Below, in pieces: positions 44,760-53,842 of a stretch of 64,000 nucleotides of DNA. How positions within the stretch are numbered: the first letter of the stretch is position 1; the number at the start of each line of letters is the position of its first letter. A model generated the notes under the pieces. It was not told the origin of the DNA. It did no database searches and worked only from the letters and a program-made list of their open reading frames with translations. The stretch comes from an uncultured Anaerolineales bacterium (GTDB lineage: Bacteria > Chloroflexota > Anaerolineae > Aggregatilineales > Aggregatilineaceae). The stretch is taken from assembly GCA_937135955.1 (NCBI GenBank), contig CAKZOB010000079.1, positions 30,141 to 94,140 of the forward strand. Direction: 5' to 3'. The translations under genes were made by a program, and so were the position numbers.

Positions 44760-44801
44760 CATTGGGCAGAGACAAGAGACGGCTACCGGGTATCATGTAG
44801 G

Positions 44802-44807
44802 TATAAT
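44802..44807 (+). promoter_or_regulatory. -10 box for YjbQ gene
   Basis: TATAAT at 44802-44807, 34 bp upstream of ATG 44842. It overlaps the ATG at 44806, which therefore cannot be the start codon. No clear -35. Confidence 0.5.
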
Positions 44808-44841
44808 GAGACTAACCAACGCCGAAATCACAAGGGGGCAT

Positions 44842-45258
44842 ATGGAACGCCTGAGCATTCGCACCAATCGCTCCACGGAACTGGTGGATATCACCGGACA
44901 AGTGCAGGAAGCGGTCGCCCGGCTGGGAGGGCTGGACGGAGTCGTGTATCTGTTCTGTCCCCACACTACCGCCGGCCTGACCCTCAACGAAAACTGGGAC
45001 CCAGACGTGCAGCGCGACATCCTGTTGACCATGGACGGGCATATCGCGCCGCCCGACCCGCGCCATCGGCACGGCGAAGGCAATTCCCCCGCCCATATCA
45101 AGGCTTCCCTGGTTGGCGCGGACGCAGCGATCTTCGTTGAAGAAGGGCGCTTGCAGCTCGGTCGTTGGCAGGGAATCTATCTGGCGGAGTTCGACGGTCC
45201 GCGCCAGCGCCAGGTATGGTTGAAATTCCTGGGCGAAAAGCGCCCTGCCCAGCTCTAA
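44842..45258 (+). CDS. YjbQ/UPF0047 family protein
   Basis: The 138-aa protein has the full UPF0047 signature: CPHTTAGLTLNENWDPDV, the metal-binding HRHGEGNSPAHIKASLVG, and a terminal LGRWQGIYLAEFDGPRQR. Members can show thiamine-phosphate synthase side activity, but their main role is unsettled. AAGGGGG (44832-44838) fixes ATG 44842; the upstream ATG falls inside the -10 box. A phosphatase gene follows by 32 bp and is probably cotranscribed. Confidence 0.9.
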   Translation: MERLSIRTNRSTELVDITGQVQEAVARLGGLDGVVYLFCPHTTAGLTLNENWDPDVQRDILLTMDGHIAPPDPRHRHGEGNSPAHIKASLVGADAAIFVEEGRLQLGRWQGIYLAEFDGPRQRQVWLKFLGEKRPAQL

Positions 45259-45290
45259 CCTGCCCGCTCCGAGAATCAGGAGAGACGACC

Positions 45291-46019
45291 ATGCACCTGC
45301 TCCTCGTGCGTCACGCTCAAAGTTACGTCAACCTGCCAGACTGGGACGGCGGCTATGTGGACGTGGGGTTGACCCCGCTGGGGCAGGAGCAGGCCCGGCG
45401 GCTGGCACAATGGATGGCCGACAACGTGCGCATCAACGCCCTGTACACCAGCACCATGGCCCGTGCCCTGGAAACAGCGGCTTTCATTACCCAGGCTACC
45501 GGCATGCCTGCCGTGCCAGACGACCGGCTACGGGAATTCGGCAACTGTTACGCAGATGGCCGCCCCATCCCCGCCGAGGCCATGCCCATCCACTATGCCG
45601 AATTCTGGGGCACCGAGCGGCCATACACGCGTATCAGCGAGTTCGGTGAGAGCTGGATTCTGTTTCGCGTGCGGGTAGGCACGTTCCTGGACGACATCCT
45701 GGCCCGGCACGCTCAGACGGAGCCAGAGACGACCGTGGTAGTGGTGTGTCACGGGGGCGTCATTGACGCCACTTTCGACTATGCCTTCAACGTGGGAGCA
45801 CAGCGGCGCGTCGAGGTCTGGACACACAACACGGGCATCGTGCACTGGGAATATGTGCCGGGGTCCTCGCGCGAAACCTGGCGGCTACACGCACACGGCA
45901 TGGTACATCATCTGGTAGCCGACGACGGGCGCTGGCTGGGAGCGCAACCGCTGTTACATGATGCCACCCGCCATGCCATTCCTCTATCGCCAGATGCCGC
46001 TTCCAGCGAAGGAGACTGA
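45291..46019 (+). CDS. Histidine phosphatase (phosphoglycerate mutase-like)
   Basis: The 242-aa protein begins LLLVRHAQSYVN, with the RHx catalytic pair at about residues 7-8, and continues with LTPLGQEQARRLAQWM and TSTMARALETA. The second histidine is in VVVVCHGGVIDATF. This is the broad-specificity phosphatase branch rather than glycolytic mutase, which has a longer insert. AGGAG precedes the ATG. The C-terminal ~30 residues are not recognised. It converges with the kinase gene at 46036, leaving 16 bp. Confidence 0.9.
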   Translation: MHLLLVRHAQSYVNLPDWDGGYVDVGLTPLGQEQARRLAQWMADNVRINALYTSTMARALETAAFITQATGMPAVPDDRLREFGNCYADGRPIPAEAMPIHYAEFWGTERPYTRISEFGESWILFRVRVGTFLDDILARHAQTEPETTVVVVCHGGVIDATFDYAFNVGAQRRVEVWTHNTGIVHWEYVPGSSRETWRLHAHGMVHHLVADDGRWLGAQPLLHDATRHAIPLSPDAASSEGD

Positions 46020-46035
46020 CGCCCTTTCTGGCGCT

Positions 46036-47946
46036 CTAGCGTACATTTCGCTGTAGCGGGTCATTGAGCGCCTGCACCGTTTGTAGCAGGCGCAAGGGAC
46101 GCACATCCCCCCAGCGCTGAGCAAGCGGGATCAACTCGCGCAGGAAGACGGCAGCGCGCTCGTAATGCCCCCGCGCCAGCCAGGATTGTGCTGCGTTCAG
46201 GTAGATTTCCAGCAACGCGGGCGCGTCTTCGTCCAGTTCTTCAGGGGCCAGCTCGAAGACCTGCTGAGCAGCCGCCAGGCTGCGCACAAACTCTCCCCGA
46301 TGGGCGTAGGCAATGGCCAGCGCCAGATACAGGTGTTGGGGTTGATACACAGAATGCGCTTTGTGCTCGTCCGCGGGATGCACGGGCGGGAACTCAGCAG
46401 TTACCCCCGCTTCGAGCAAGGCGATCCCCTCCGCCAACTGATCGTGTGAGACTAACAGCGTGCCTAACCCTACGATGGCTGGCCCGTAGCGGGGATTCTG
46501 TTCCAGCGCCGCCTCGAACGCCGCCCGGCTTTCAGCGGTTCGCTCAGGATGCAACGCCAGCACCATGCCCAGCGTATGATAGATTGGCGCAACCGGAGCG
46601 CGGCTCGCAGCACGACTGAAAGCTTCTACAAATCGTTCGAACTCACCCGCGTCATCCAGAGCGCGTACAACATCGTCGTACAACACCGCGTAGGCCAGGT
46701 CCGGATCCGCCACAATCGCAGCGACCAGGGCTTCCTGCTCTGCCTGCTCGTCAGCGTACTCGTGACGGTAGAGCCGGGCCAGCGCCAGGTGTGCAAAGGG
46801 CAACCTTGGCTGGCGACGAGTAGCTTCCAGCAGAGCCGAGTAGCCATCAAAGACCTGGCCCAGGGTCAGCAGCGTTTCACCCCATTCGGCCTGAATTTCC
46901 GGCACATCCGGATAGCGAGCCAGCAAAGGGCGCAGACGCTGCAACGCCTGTTCGGGAGCGCCTTCGGCATCGCGCAGGCGGCGAATAGCCCGTAGCTCAC
47001 GCCGAAGCGCTTCAGACACCGTCGGCGAAGGATGAGCACGATCTGCCGGATGTGCAGACCCGCGCCGCCCTGAACTGCGCCGGCGCGGCACCAACGCTCG
47101 TTTGAATTCGGTCAGGAACTCGCGCGGTGTCGAGGGACGTGCTGCTGGACTCTTGCTGAGCGCCCAGAGTAACGGCGCTTCGACTGCCGCACTCACTGAA
47201 GGATGTCCCGGCTTGAGCGGCAGCGGCGACGCATAGGCGATCAGATCGAGGAGAGTGTCTTCGTCACCGTGTTCCTCATCATAGTCCAGATAGTAGTAGC
47301 CAGTAATCGCCTCATAGAGCACTACCGCCAGCGAATAGATGTCCGACTGTGGCCTCACCTCCTGCCCCAGCGCCTGCTCCGGGGACATATAGAGCAGCGT
47401 GCCGGGTTGCGGACCAACAGCATCTGCCAGTCCTTCAGGATGAACCGGGTCTACATGAGCCAGGCCCAGGTCGGCCAGCTTGAATTCGTTTGGGTCCCTA
47501 AAGAGAATATTATCGGGTTTCACATCCCGATGAATGATGCCGCGACTGTGCAACGTTTCCAGCGCCCGGCACATGTCGGCGGCCAGAGTCAGCACCGTGT
47601 TGCGATCCAGCGCTCCCCGCTCGCGAAGCAGGCTGAGTAAATCGCCAGGCAGATACTCCATAACCAGGTACAGCGTGTCGCCTTTCTGGCGCAGCGCGTG
47701 AATCCTGACGATATTGCGATGCTCCGTATTGGCCGTCACACGGGCCTCGCGCATGAACCACTCGCGCGATCCCTCGCGTGTGAAATCCTCACGCTGCAAC
47801 TGCTTGATAGCCACCAGTCGCCGCAAAATACGATCTTCGGCCAGGTAGACCACGCTGAAACCGCCATTGCCGATCAGCCCCTTGATGAAGAATTCGTCGA
47901 GGGTATCGCCGGGTTTGAGCAGTGGCGGGCGCGTGTTGCCAGGCAT
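46036..47946 (-). CDS. Ser/Thr protein kinase with TPR region (cytosolic)
   Basis: The 636-aa protein has a kinase domain (about residues 20-290): LIGNGGFSVVYLA, VAIKQL, HRDVKPDNILF, LADLGLAHV, and a PGTLLYMSPEQ activation segment. After a basic linker, a long TPR-like helical region (about 340-620) ends the protein. The usual DFG reads ADLG, as in some relatives, so activity is likely but reduced metal binding is possible. No membrane helix is seen. ATG 47946 is chosen because it follows GAGG and the promoter at 48003-48030. Substrates are unknown. Confidence 0.9.
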   Translation of the reverse strand: MPGNTRPPLLKPGDTLDEFFIKGLIGNGGFSVVYLAEDRILRRLVAIKQLQREDFTREGSREWFMREARVTANTEHRNIVRIHALRQKGDTLYLVMEYLPGDLLSLLRERGALDRNTVLTLAADMCRALETLHSRGIIHRDVKPDNILFRDPNEFKLADLGLAHVDPVHPEGLADAVGPQPGTLLYMSPEQALGQEVRPQSDIYSLAVVLYEAITGYYYLDYDEEHGDEDTLLDLIAYASPLPLKPGHPSVSAAVEAPLLWALSKSPAARPSTPREFLTEFKRALVPRRRSSGRRGSAHPADRAHPSPTVSEALRRELRAIRRLRDAEGAPEQALQRLRPLLARYPDVPEIQAEWGETLLTLGQVFDGYSALLEATRRQPRLPFAHLALARLYRHEYADEQAEQEALVAAIVADPDLAYAVLYDDVVRALDDAGEFERFVEAFSRAASRAPVAPIYHTLGMVLALHPERTAESRAAFEAALEQNPRYGPAIVGLGTLLVSHDQLAEGIALLEAGVTAEFPPVHPADEHKAHSVYQPQHLYLALAIAYAHRGEFVRSLAAAQQVFELAPEELDEDAPALLEIYLNAAQSWLARGHYERAAVFLRELIPLAQRWGDVRPLRLLQTVQALNDPLQRNVR

Positions 47947-48002
47947 GACCACCTCGGTGACCGATTGCCACTGTGGATGAAATGACTCCAGCATTACAGA
48001 AA

Positions 48003-48030
48003 AGTATATGCAAGATTGAGATGGCGACAA
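48003..48030 (-). promoter_or_regulatory. Promoter of the kinase-TPR gene
   Basis: TTGTCG (48025-48030), 16-bp spacer, TATACT (48003-48008). It rules out the Met codons upstream of 47997. Confidence 0.65.
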
Positions 48031-48055
48031 CAATGTTCAGCGGGCTTTCTTCGCA

Positions 48056-48093
48056 GCGAGGGGCGTCCCAGTGTTCACCGGAACGCCCCTCGC
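48056..48093 (-). terminator. Terminator-like hairpin
   Basis: GCGAGGGGCGT (48056-48066) pairs perfectly with ACGCCCCTCGC (48083-48093), an 11-bp stem with a 16-nt loop and no T-tract. It lies just downstream of the glycosidase-like gene. Confidence 0.55.
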
Positions 48094-48121
48094 GATTATA
48101 TCGCTGTCAGGCGGAGACCAA

Positions 48122-49498
48122 CTACCTGAGCACCGAAGCCAGCGCATCGCATGCCGGGCAGCTGCCGTCCGGGCGGATAATCGCATAGCCGGCCTGCGGA
48201 TCGGCCCCGTAGGTGGAGAAGTCCACATTGAAGACGATCATCAGGCGCACGCGCCCGCTCTGTGCGGCAAGCACCGCGGCTTCGGCCAGCCAGGTAGCCT
48301 GCTCGGCCACGCTGGTGTTCTGCGCCCAGGCAAAAGCACCCGGCAGCGCGCCGTACCCCTCAGGCGACAGGTACCCCAGCTCAGTGAAGCATGCCTGCTT
48401 GCCACCGAAGGGGCCAATGGCGCGGTTGAGCATGGTGGCGAAATAGCGCGTCGGGTAATTGTCGCGCGGGTCACCCGAACTCTGTCGGGGGCTGACGATG
48501 CCTTCGTTATAGTGCACGCCGATGCAGTCGGCATACTGACCCGCGCCCGCGGCAGCCATCTGCTGCGTGTAAACATCGTCATTGCAACCCTGGTCAGTGC
48601 AACCCGCCGCGCCGAAGAAACCGGTGGGGGCCAGTGCGCCGGTGATGACCAGGGTATTGGGATTGGCTGACTTAATGGCATTGTAGGCTTTTGCCAGAAG
48701 TGGCACGTAGTTCGCCCCGTTGATCTGCCCGGCGGGCCATTCGCGATCAATGTTCATCTCGTTCCAGATTTCAATGGCATCCGCGCCTGCCGCGGCCAGG
48801 CTGGCCACATACTGCGCGTAGGAGTCCTGGTAGCCGGGGTTCATCACCTGGCTCTTGTCGCCGATGACCGAGAAGAGAATCTTGAAGCCCGCTGCATGAG
48901 CCTCCGCGATCAACCCCGTCGCGCCCTGCCCCATGCTGAGTTGCATCTTCACCCACTTCATGCGGGCACGGTTGAGCGCGTTGCGCGTATTGGGGTACAG
49001 GCCAGTGATCTGCCCACCGATTTCAAATGAGCCACTCACTGCCGAGCCAGCTACTGGCGCAGGCAGAGTAGTGGTGGGGGCAGTCGCCGTGACCTCGTCG
49101 CAGACGGCGATAATCTGACGGTTGAAACTGGTACGCACTTCATATTGCTGCCCCGTCAGCGTCGTGATCAGGAAGCGCCAGCCGAAGTAAACCTGGCGCG
49201 GCTCTTCGCCTTCCTCCAGCGTCCGGCAACTGTCAATCCCATCTACGAACTCGTACTCTTCGTAGAACCATTGCTGCACCCAGGTGAGGTCCTGGCCGGT
49301 TTTTTCTTCCAGAGCAGCGCGCGCGGCAGCGAAAGCCAGCCAGCCGGGGTCTTCGGGCGTGGGAGTGGGGCCAGACTGCGGCACAGTCTGCCGATCGCCG
49401 GTCATGACGCTGCCCGCGCTGACAGTCAGCGGGGTCAGCCCAACGAGCGTGATCACAACGGCAATCAGGGCATAGAACAGGGTCTTACGATTCCTCAC
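48122..49498 (-). CDS. Secreted glycosidase-like protein (GH39-type), catalytic pair intact
   Basis: The 458-aa protein has a signal peptide, a short TP linker, an N-terminal region of about 90 residues that I do not recognise (RFLITTLTGQQYEVRTSF), and a TIM-barrel domain from about residue 150. The acid/base glutamate is E247 (EIWNEMN) and the nucleophile E373 (CFTELGY), so it should be active, unlike the related protein at 18653-20239. No LysM domain is present. The start is GTG 49498 after AAAGG. A possible promoter lies upstream (TAGACA, 17 bp, CACAAT) but is weak. The substrate is probably a surface glycan. Confidence 0.85.
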   Translation of the reverse strand: MRNRKTLFYALIAVVITLVGLTPLTVSAGSVMTGDRQTVPQSGPTPTPEDPGWLAFAAARAALEEKTGQDLTWVQQWFYEEYEFVDGIDSCRTLEEGEEPRQVYFGWRFLITTLTGQQYEVRTSFNRQIIAVCDEVTATAPTTTLPAPVAGSAVSGSFEIGGQITGLYPNTRNALNRARMKWVKMQLSMGQGATGLIAEAHAAGFKILFSVIGDKSQVMNPGYQDSYAQYVASLAAAGADAIEIWNEMNIDREWPAGQINGANYVPLLAKAYNAIKSANPNTLVITGALAPTGFFGAAGCTDQGCNDDVYTQQMAAAGAGQYADCIGVHYNEGIVSPRQSSGDPRDNYPTRYFATMLNRAIGPFGGKQACFTELGYLSPEGYGALPGAFAWAQNTSVAEQATWLAEAAVLAAQSGRVRLMIVFNVDFSTYGADPQAGYAIIRPDGSCPACDALASVLR

Positions 49499-49675
49499 GG
49501 CAAACGTCCTTTCGCGTCTCCAAGGTCTGACGATCTGGGAGATGTTGGAAAATTGAATTTGGCCCGGCATCCAGAGACGGCAAGGCGTCCCTCAGGGCCA
49601 ACTGACCGGCTATTGTGAACGAAAAACGCTGATTTGTCTACAATGATTTGCCTACTGAAGGCTGACGGGCGCTCC

Positions 49676-51517
49676 TCAAGACTCGTTGATCTGCCCCTGC
49701 AGTTGGGTTGTGTAGAGATCGTAATACAGGCCACGCGCGGCCAACAGTTCCTGGTGCGTGCCGCGCTCCACGATACACCCATGCTCCATGACGATCACCT
49801 GGTCGGCCCGGACGATGGTGCTGAGCCGATGCGCGATCACAAAGGCGGTGCGTCCTTCCAGCAGCTTGGCGAGCGCCGCCTGCATCTGCAACTCGGTGAT
49901 AGTGTCCACACTGCTGGTCGCCTCGTCCAGAATGATGATGGCTGGATCGGCCAGCAGTGCGCGAGTGAACGAGATGAGCTGCCGTTGACCGGCGCTCAGG
50001 CGCGAACCGCCTTCCTCGACTTCGGTATCGTAACCCTTGGGAAGCTGACTGATGAACTCATGCGCGCCCGTCGCACGGGCAGCCGCCTCGATCTCCTCGT
50101 CGGTAGCGTCGAGTCGCCCATAGCGCAGATTCTCGCGGATAGTGGTCGCAAACAGGCCGGTATCTTGCGGCACCCAGGCTATCTGGCTGCGCAACGAACG
50201 CAGGGTAACCCGGCTGATGTCGTAGCCATCGAACAGGATTTGCCCGCTCTGCGGTTCGTAGAAACGCCCTAACAGACGCACAAGCGTGCTCTTGCCCGCG
50301 CCAGTGTGCCCCACCAGAGCGACGGTCTGCCCCGGCGACACGCTCAGAGAAATGTCGTGCAGCACATCGGAGGTCTGTTCCGTCCCGTCACTCTTACCTG
50401 CTACCGAAGCGGGCGCAGGGGTGTCGGTCAGCAGACGCTTCGGCTTGGTGTAGTGGAAGTTGACGCGCCGGAATTCCACCGCGCCGCGAATACGCGGTAA
50501 CTCGATGGCGTCGGGAGCATCCACGATTTCTGGCTCGGTGTCCAGCACCGTGAGAATGCGTTCGCCCGCCGCCGCGGCCTCCTGAAACTGATCCAGCCGC
50601 ATCGCCAGGTCGCGGATGGGATCGAAGAACATGTTCAAATACAGCAAAAACGCCACCAGCGTACCAGGGGACATTTCGCCTGCCAGCACGCGCGCGCCGC
50701 CAAAACCCAGCACAATCGCCACGCCGATCTGCGAGATGATGTCAATTCCCGGCATAAAGATGGAAGCCAGCTTGTCCGCGCGCAAAGAGGCGTTCAGTTC
50801 CGTGGTAGACACCGTGCGGAAACGCTGCTCCTCGCCATATTCGCGCACAAAGGCCTGCACCACGCGCATGCCGGCCAGGTTTTCCTGCAGCGTCGCCGAA
50901 ACCACGCCCACCGCCTCGCGCACCGCGCGATAGCGCCGGGCAGACTGTCGTCGCCACCATACCGTCAACGCGGCCATGGCGGGCACAATGGTAAAGGTGA
51001 GCAGGGCCAGTTGCCAGTTGAAGACCAGCAGCAGGATGATGATGCCCGCCAAGGTGAGCGAACTGCTGATCGTATTGATCACCGCCCAGGTGATGAAGTT
51101 CTGCAGCGAGTTGCTGTCTTCGGTGATGCGAGCCATCAGGTCGCCCACGCGATGATGATCGAAGTAGCTCAGGTTCAGGTCGAGGTACTTGAAGAACAGG
51201 CGCTGGCGGATGCTCATGATGGCGTGCTGCCCCACCCACACCATGTTGTAGAGCTGCACGCGCAGACCTACCGCCTGAATGATGAGCACGATCAGATAGG
51301 CCACGCTATAGGTCAGCAATGCCGATCGGTCACCGCGGGCCAGTCCCTGATTGATCGCCTGGCGCACCAGCGTAGGCGCAATCAGCGCGCAAGACGACGT
51401 GATGAGCATCAGTCCCAAAATGCCCAGGATACGCCTTCGGTAGGGCCGCACGAACGTCAGCAGGCGGCCCAACGTCTCCAGCACCGGGCGTTCGAGCTTG
51501 GGATAGGCCTCGCTCAT
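49676..51517 (-). CDS. ABC exporter half-transporter (heterodimer subunit)
   Basis: The 613-aa protein has six membrane helices (about residues 1-330) and an ATPase domain with Walker A GHTGAGKST, a signature reading LSAGQ instead of LSGGQ, and Walker B IIILDEATSSVD with the catalytic Glu. It fits the multidrug/lipid exporter group. Its start lies 2 bp after the stop of the partner gene, with AGGAG upstream. A ~20-residue insert precedes the nucleotide-binding core. The substrate is unknown. Confidence 0.93.
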   Translation of the reverse strand: MSEAYPKLERPVLETLGRLLTFVRPYRRRILGILGLMLITSSCALIAPTLVRQAINQGLARGDRSALLTYSVAYLIVLIIQAVGLRVQLYNMVWVGQHAIMSIRQRLFFKYLDLNLSYFDHHRVGDLMARITEDSNSLQNFITWAVINTISSSLTLAGIIILLLVFNWQLALLTFTIVPAMAALTVWWRRQSARRYRAVREAVGVVSATLQENLAGMRVVQAFVREYGEEQRFRTVSTTELNASLRADKLASIFMPGIDIISQIGVAIVLGFGGARVLAGEMSPGTLVAFLLYLNMFFDPIRDLAMRLDQFQEAAAAGERILTVLDTEPEIVDAPDAIELPRIRGAVEFRRVNFHYTKPKRLLTDTPAPASVAGKSDGTEQTSDVLHDISLSVSPGQTVALVGHTGAGKSTLVRLLGRFYEPQSGQILFDGYDISRVTLRSLRSQIAWVPQDTGLFATTIRENLRYGRLDATDEEIEAAARATGAHEFISQLPKGYDTEVEEGGSRLSAGQRQLISFTRALLADPAIIILDEATSSVDTITELQMQAALAKLLEGRTAFVIAHRLSTIVRADQVIVMEHGCIVERGTHQELLAARGLYYDLYTTQLQGQINES

Positions 51518-51519
51518 GG

Positions 51520-53445
51520 TCAGTGCTCCTGGCGGGCGTTGCGACGTGCGGAGGCAGTCAGTTCGGCACGGTTCTGTTCGTCCGCTGCGCGATCTTCTAC
51601 CGGCAGGGCCGCCTCTGGAGCTGGCATCACCAGATCATCGGAGAGGCCAATGCCGCGAATGTCTTCGGCTGGCGGCTGCCCGTCAGCCTGCAAACGCCAC
51701 AGGTGAGCATAGCGCCCACCCCGCCGCACCAGTTCGGCGTGCGTGCCCTGCTCCACAACGCGCCCGTGTTCAAGCATGATGATCTGATCAGCATGCATGA
51801 CCGTGCTGAGCCGTTGCGCAACGATGAGGGTAGTGCGGCCAACCATCAACGTTTGCAGAGCAGCGCGTATTTCATATTCGGTGCGGCTATCCACGCTGGC
51901 GGTCGCGTCGTCCAGAATCAGGATGCGCGGGTCAACCAGCAGCGCGCGGGCAATGGCGATACGCTGTCGCTGCCCACCGGAAAGCGTGACGCCGCGCTCG
52001 CCAACCAGCGTGTCGTATCCTTCGGGGAACTCCATGATGAAGTCGTGAGCGCGGGCAGCGCGGGCGGCGCGCTCGACTTCCTCGCGCGTTGCCTCTGGGC
52101 GACCGAAGGCAATGTTCTCGTGAATGGTCGCGTTGAACAGAAAGGTGCTCTGCATCACGTAACCGACCTGTGAACGCAGAATCTTCAGCGGCATATCGCG
52201 AATGTCAATCCCGTCAATGGTGATCCGCCCCTCGGTCACATCGTAGAAGCGCGCGATCAGGTCAATGAGCGTGGTCTTCCCGCTGCCGGTTGTGCCTACG
52301 ATAGCCGTCACCGTGCCCGGCAGAGCCTCGAAGCTGATGTCATCGAGCACCTCCACTTCCGGCTCGTCCTCGTGCGCTCCGTAAACGAAAGAAACATGCT
52401 CGAAGCGAATATGACCGCGCAGGCGGCCAGGATTCACCGCCCCCAGGCGCGTCTTGATCTCCGGCGTGGTGTCCATGATGGCGAAGATGCGCTTACCGTT
52501 GGCAATGGCGCGCGCCGTGATGTCAATCATGAAGGCCAGGCGATGCGCCGGCAGAGCGAGCAAGGCAACGTAGCTATTGAATTCGATCAACGTGCCCAGG
52601 GTGAGGTCTCCATCCAGGACGCGCTGTCCCCCGACAAACAGCAGCAGAAAGGTGAGCGCGCTCACGATGAACCAGATGGCAGGCTGAGCCAGCGTGAAAA
52701 TGCGCGCCATGCGAATCCACGCTTGCAACACCGCGTCATTGTCCTGTTCAAATCGCTGACGGGCGTAGTCCTCGCGGGTGAAAGCTTTAACCACCACGAT
52801 CTGCGACAGGTTCTCCTGAATTCGGGCGTACATTTCGCCACGCGCGGCCCTGATCTTCCCAAAGAGCGGTTCGATGCGGATGCCGAACAGATAGGCCACG
52901 GCGAACAGCACGGGCAAAGGCAGCAGAAACACGGCAGCCAGCGTTGCGTTGCGGCTGAACATGATGCCATAGATGGCCACCAGCAAGACGACCAGATTGA
53001 TCACGTCGCCGATCACCACACCCGCGAAGAAGCGAATTTCGTCCACATCGCCGATGGTACGGCTCATCAACTGACCAATGCGGGTGCGGTCGTAGAAAGA
53101 GAACGGTAGCCGCTGCAGATGGGTGAACAGGTCCATGCGCAGATCATAGGCCACCTTGCGCCCCAACCATTGCGTCCCGTACCGCTGCCCAAAGTTGACA
53201 GCACCGCGCACTACAGCCATCGCCACGATCAGCGCTGCCGTCACCGTCAGCATCTGCTGGTTGCTCCAACTGGAGGGGAAGAGCGACGCTCCCCGTCTCT
53301 GACCCAGCGCGGTGTCAATAGCGTTGCCGATCAGCCAGGGGCCAAGCAGCGTGAACAGGGTAACCCCAATCAGACAGGCATAGACCAGGACAGCCACGCG
53401 CCAGTAGGGACGCATGTAGCGCAGGATACGGAGAAGTATGCTCAT
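51520..53445 (-). CDS. ABC exporter half-transporter (heterodimer subunit, degenerate Walker B)
   Basis: The 641-aa protein has six membrane helices and an ATPase with Walker A GTTGSGKTT, canonical LSGGQRQRIAIARAL, and Walker B LILDDATASVD. In the last motif Asp replaces the catalytic Glu. Together with the LSAGQ of its partner, this gives one canonical and one degenerate ATP site, the usual pattern of heterodimeric exporters such as BmrCD and TM287/288. A C-terminal extension of about 35 residues is charged and unrecognised. A TATAAT at 53627-53632 suggests a leader of about 175 nt. Confidence 0.93.
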   Translation of the reverse strand: MSILLRILRYMRPYWRVAVLVYACLIGVTLFTLLGPWLIGNAIDTALGQRRGASLFPSSWSNQQMLTVTAALIVAMAVVRGAVNFGQRYGTQWLGRKVAYDLRMDLFTHLQRLPFSFYDRTRIGQLMSRTIGDVDEIRFFAGVVIGDVINLVVLLVAIYGIMFSRNATLAAVFLLPLPVLFAVAYLFGIRIEPLFGKIRAARGEMYARIQENLSQIVVVKAFTREDYARQRFEQDNDAVLQAWIRMARIFTLAQPAIWFIVSALTFLLLFVGGQRVLDGDLTLGTLIEFNSYVALLALPAHRLAFMIDITARAIANGKRIFAIMDTTPEIKTRLGAVNPGRLRGHIRFEHVSFVYGAHEDEPEVEVLDDISFEALPGTVTAIVGTTGSGKTTLIDLIARFYDVTEGRITIDGIDIRDMPLKILRSQVGYVMQSTFLFNATIHENIAFGRPEATREEVERAARAARAHDFIMEFPEGYDTLVGERGVTLSGGQRQRIAIARALLVDPRILILDDATASVDSRTEYEIRAALQTLMVGRTTLIVAQRLSTVMHADQIIMLEHGRVVEQGTHAELVRRGGRYAHLWRLQADGQPPAEDIRGIGLSDDLVMPAPEAALPVEDRAADEQNRAELTASARRNARQEH

Positions 53446-53626
53446 AAGCCGCCGCTCCGAATTGGTGAGCGATCTTCGGCAGAGGTTCGCAGTACGCCTG
53501 GCAATAAGGTTGCTACTTCAGCAAACACCACGAGAAGAGCTGGATTTTCCCGGCCCAGGCGCGATCACCGGTCGGACCGTCCCTGCACCGGCCCAGGCAG
53601 GTGCGGTGTACCCCGACAAGCCCCGC

Positions 53627-53632
53627 ATTATA
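53627..53632 (-). promoter_or_regulatory. -10 box for the ABC exporter operon
   Basis: TATAAT on the minus strand about 180 bp upstream of the exporter genes; no good -35. The long leader contains no riboswitch that I recognise. Confidence 0.45.
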
Positions 53633-53769
53633 GCGCACCAGCAGGCAGAACGTCCAGCCAGTTTTCCATACTTGCGCAAAGACGCAACTGCGCAAGGGTT
53701 ATGCCAATAGTACCTTTCGTCAGGCCAGGAAGTGGCGGAATACCATGGCTGTGCCTGGCCTGGTGCGCC

Positions 53770-53775
53770 TATACT
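53770..53775 (+). promoter_or_regulatory. -10 box for iorAB
   Basis: TATACT at 53770-53775, 67 bp upstream of iorA; the -35 is weak. The remaining part of 53446-53842 shows nothing else. Confidence 0.4.
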
Positions 53776-53842
53776 GGGAGCAGATGAAAAATACAGATAG
53801 AACGTTCACTTTTTTCGGTACTGCGAGATTCGAGGAGTACGC

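Noticed and set aside
53446..53620. Long leader of the ABC exporter operon as a riboswitch
   Set aside because: I could not find conserved core motifs of any known riboswitch class; only GC-rich unspecific pairing is visible.
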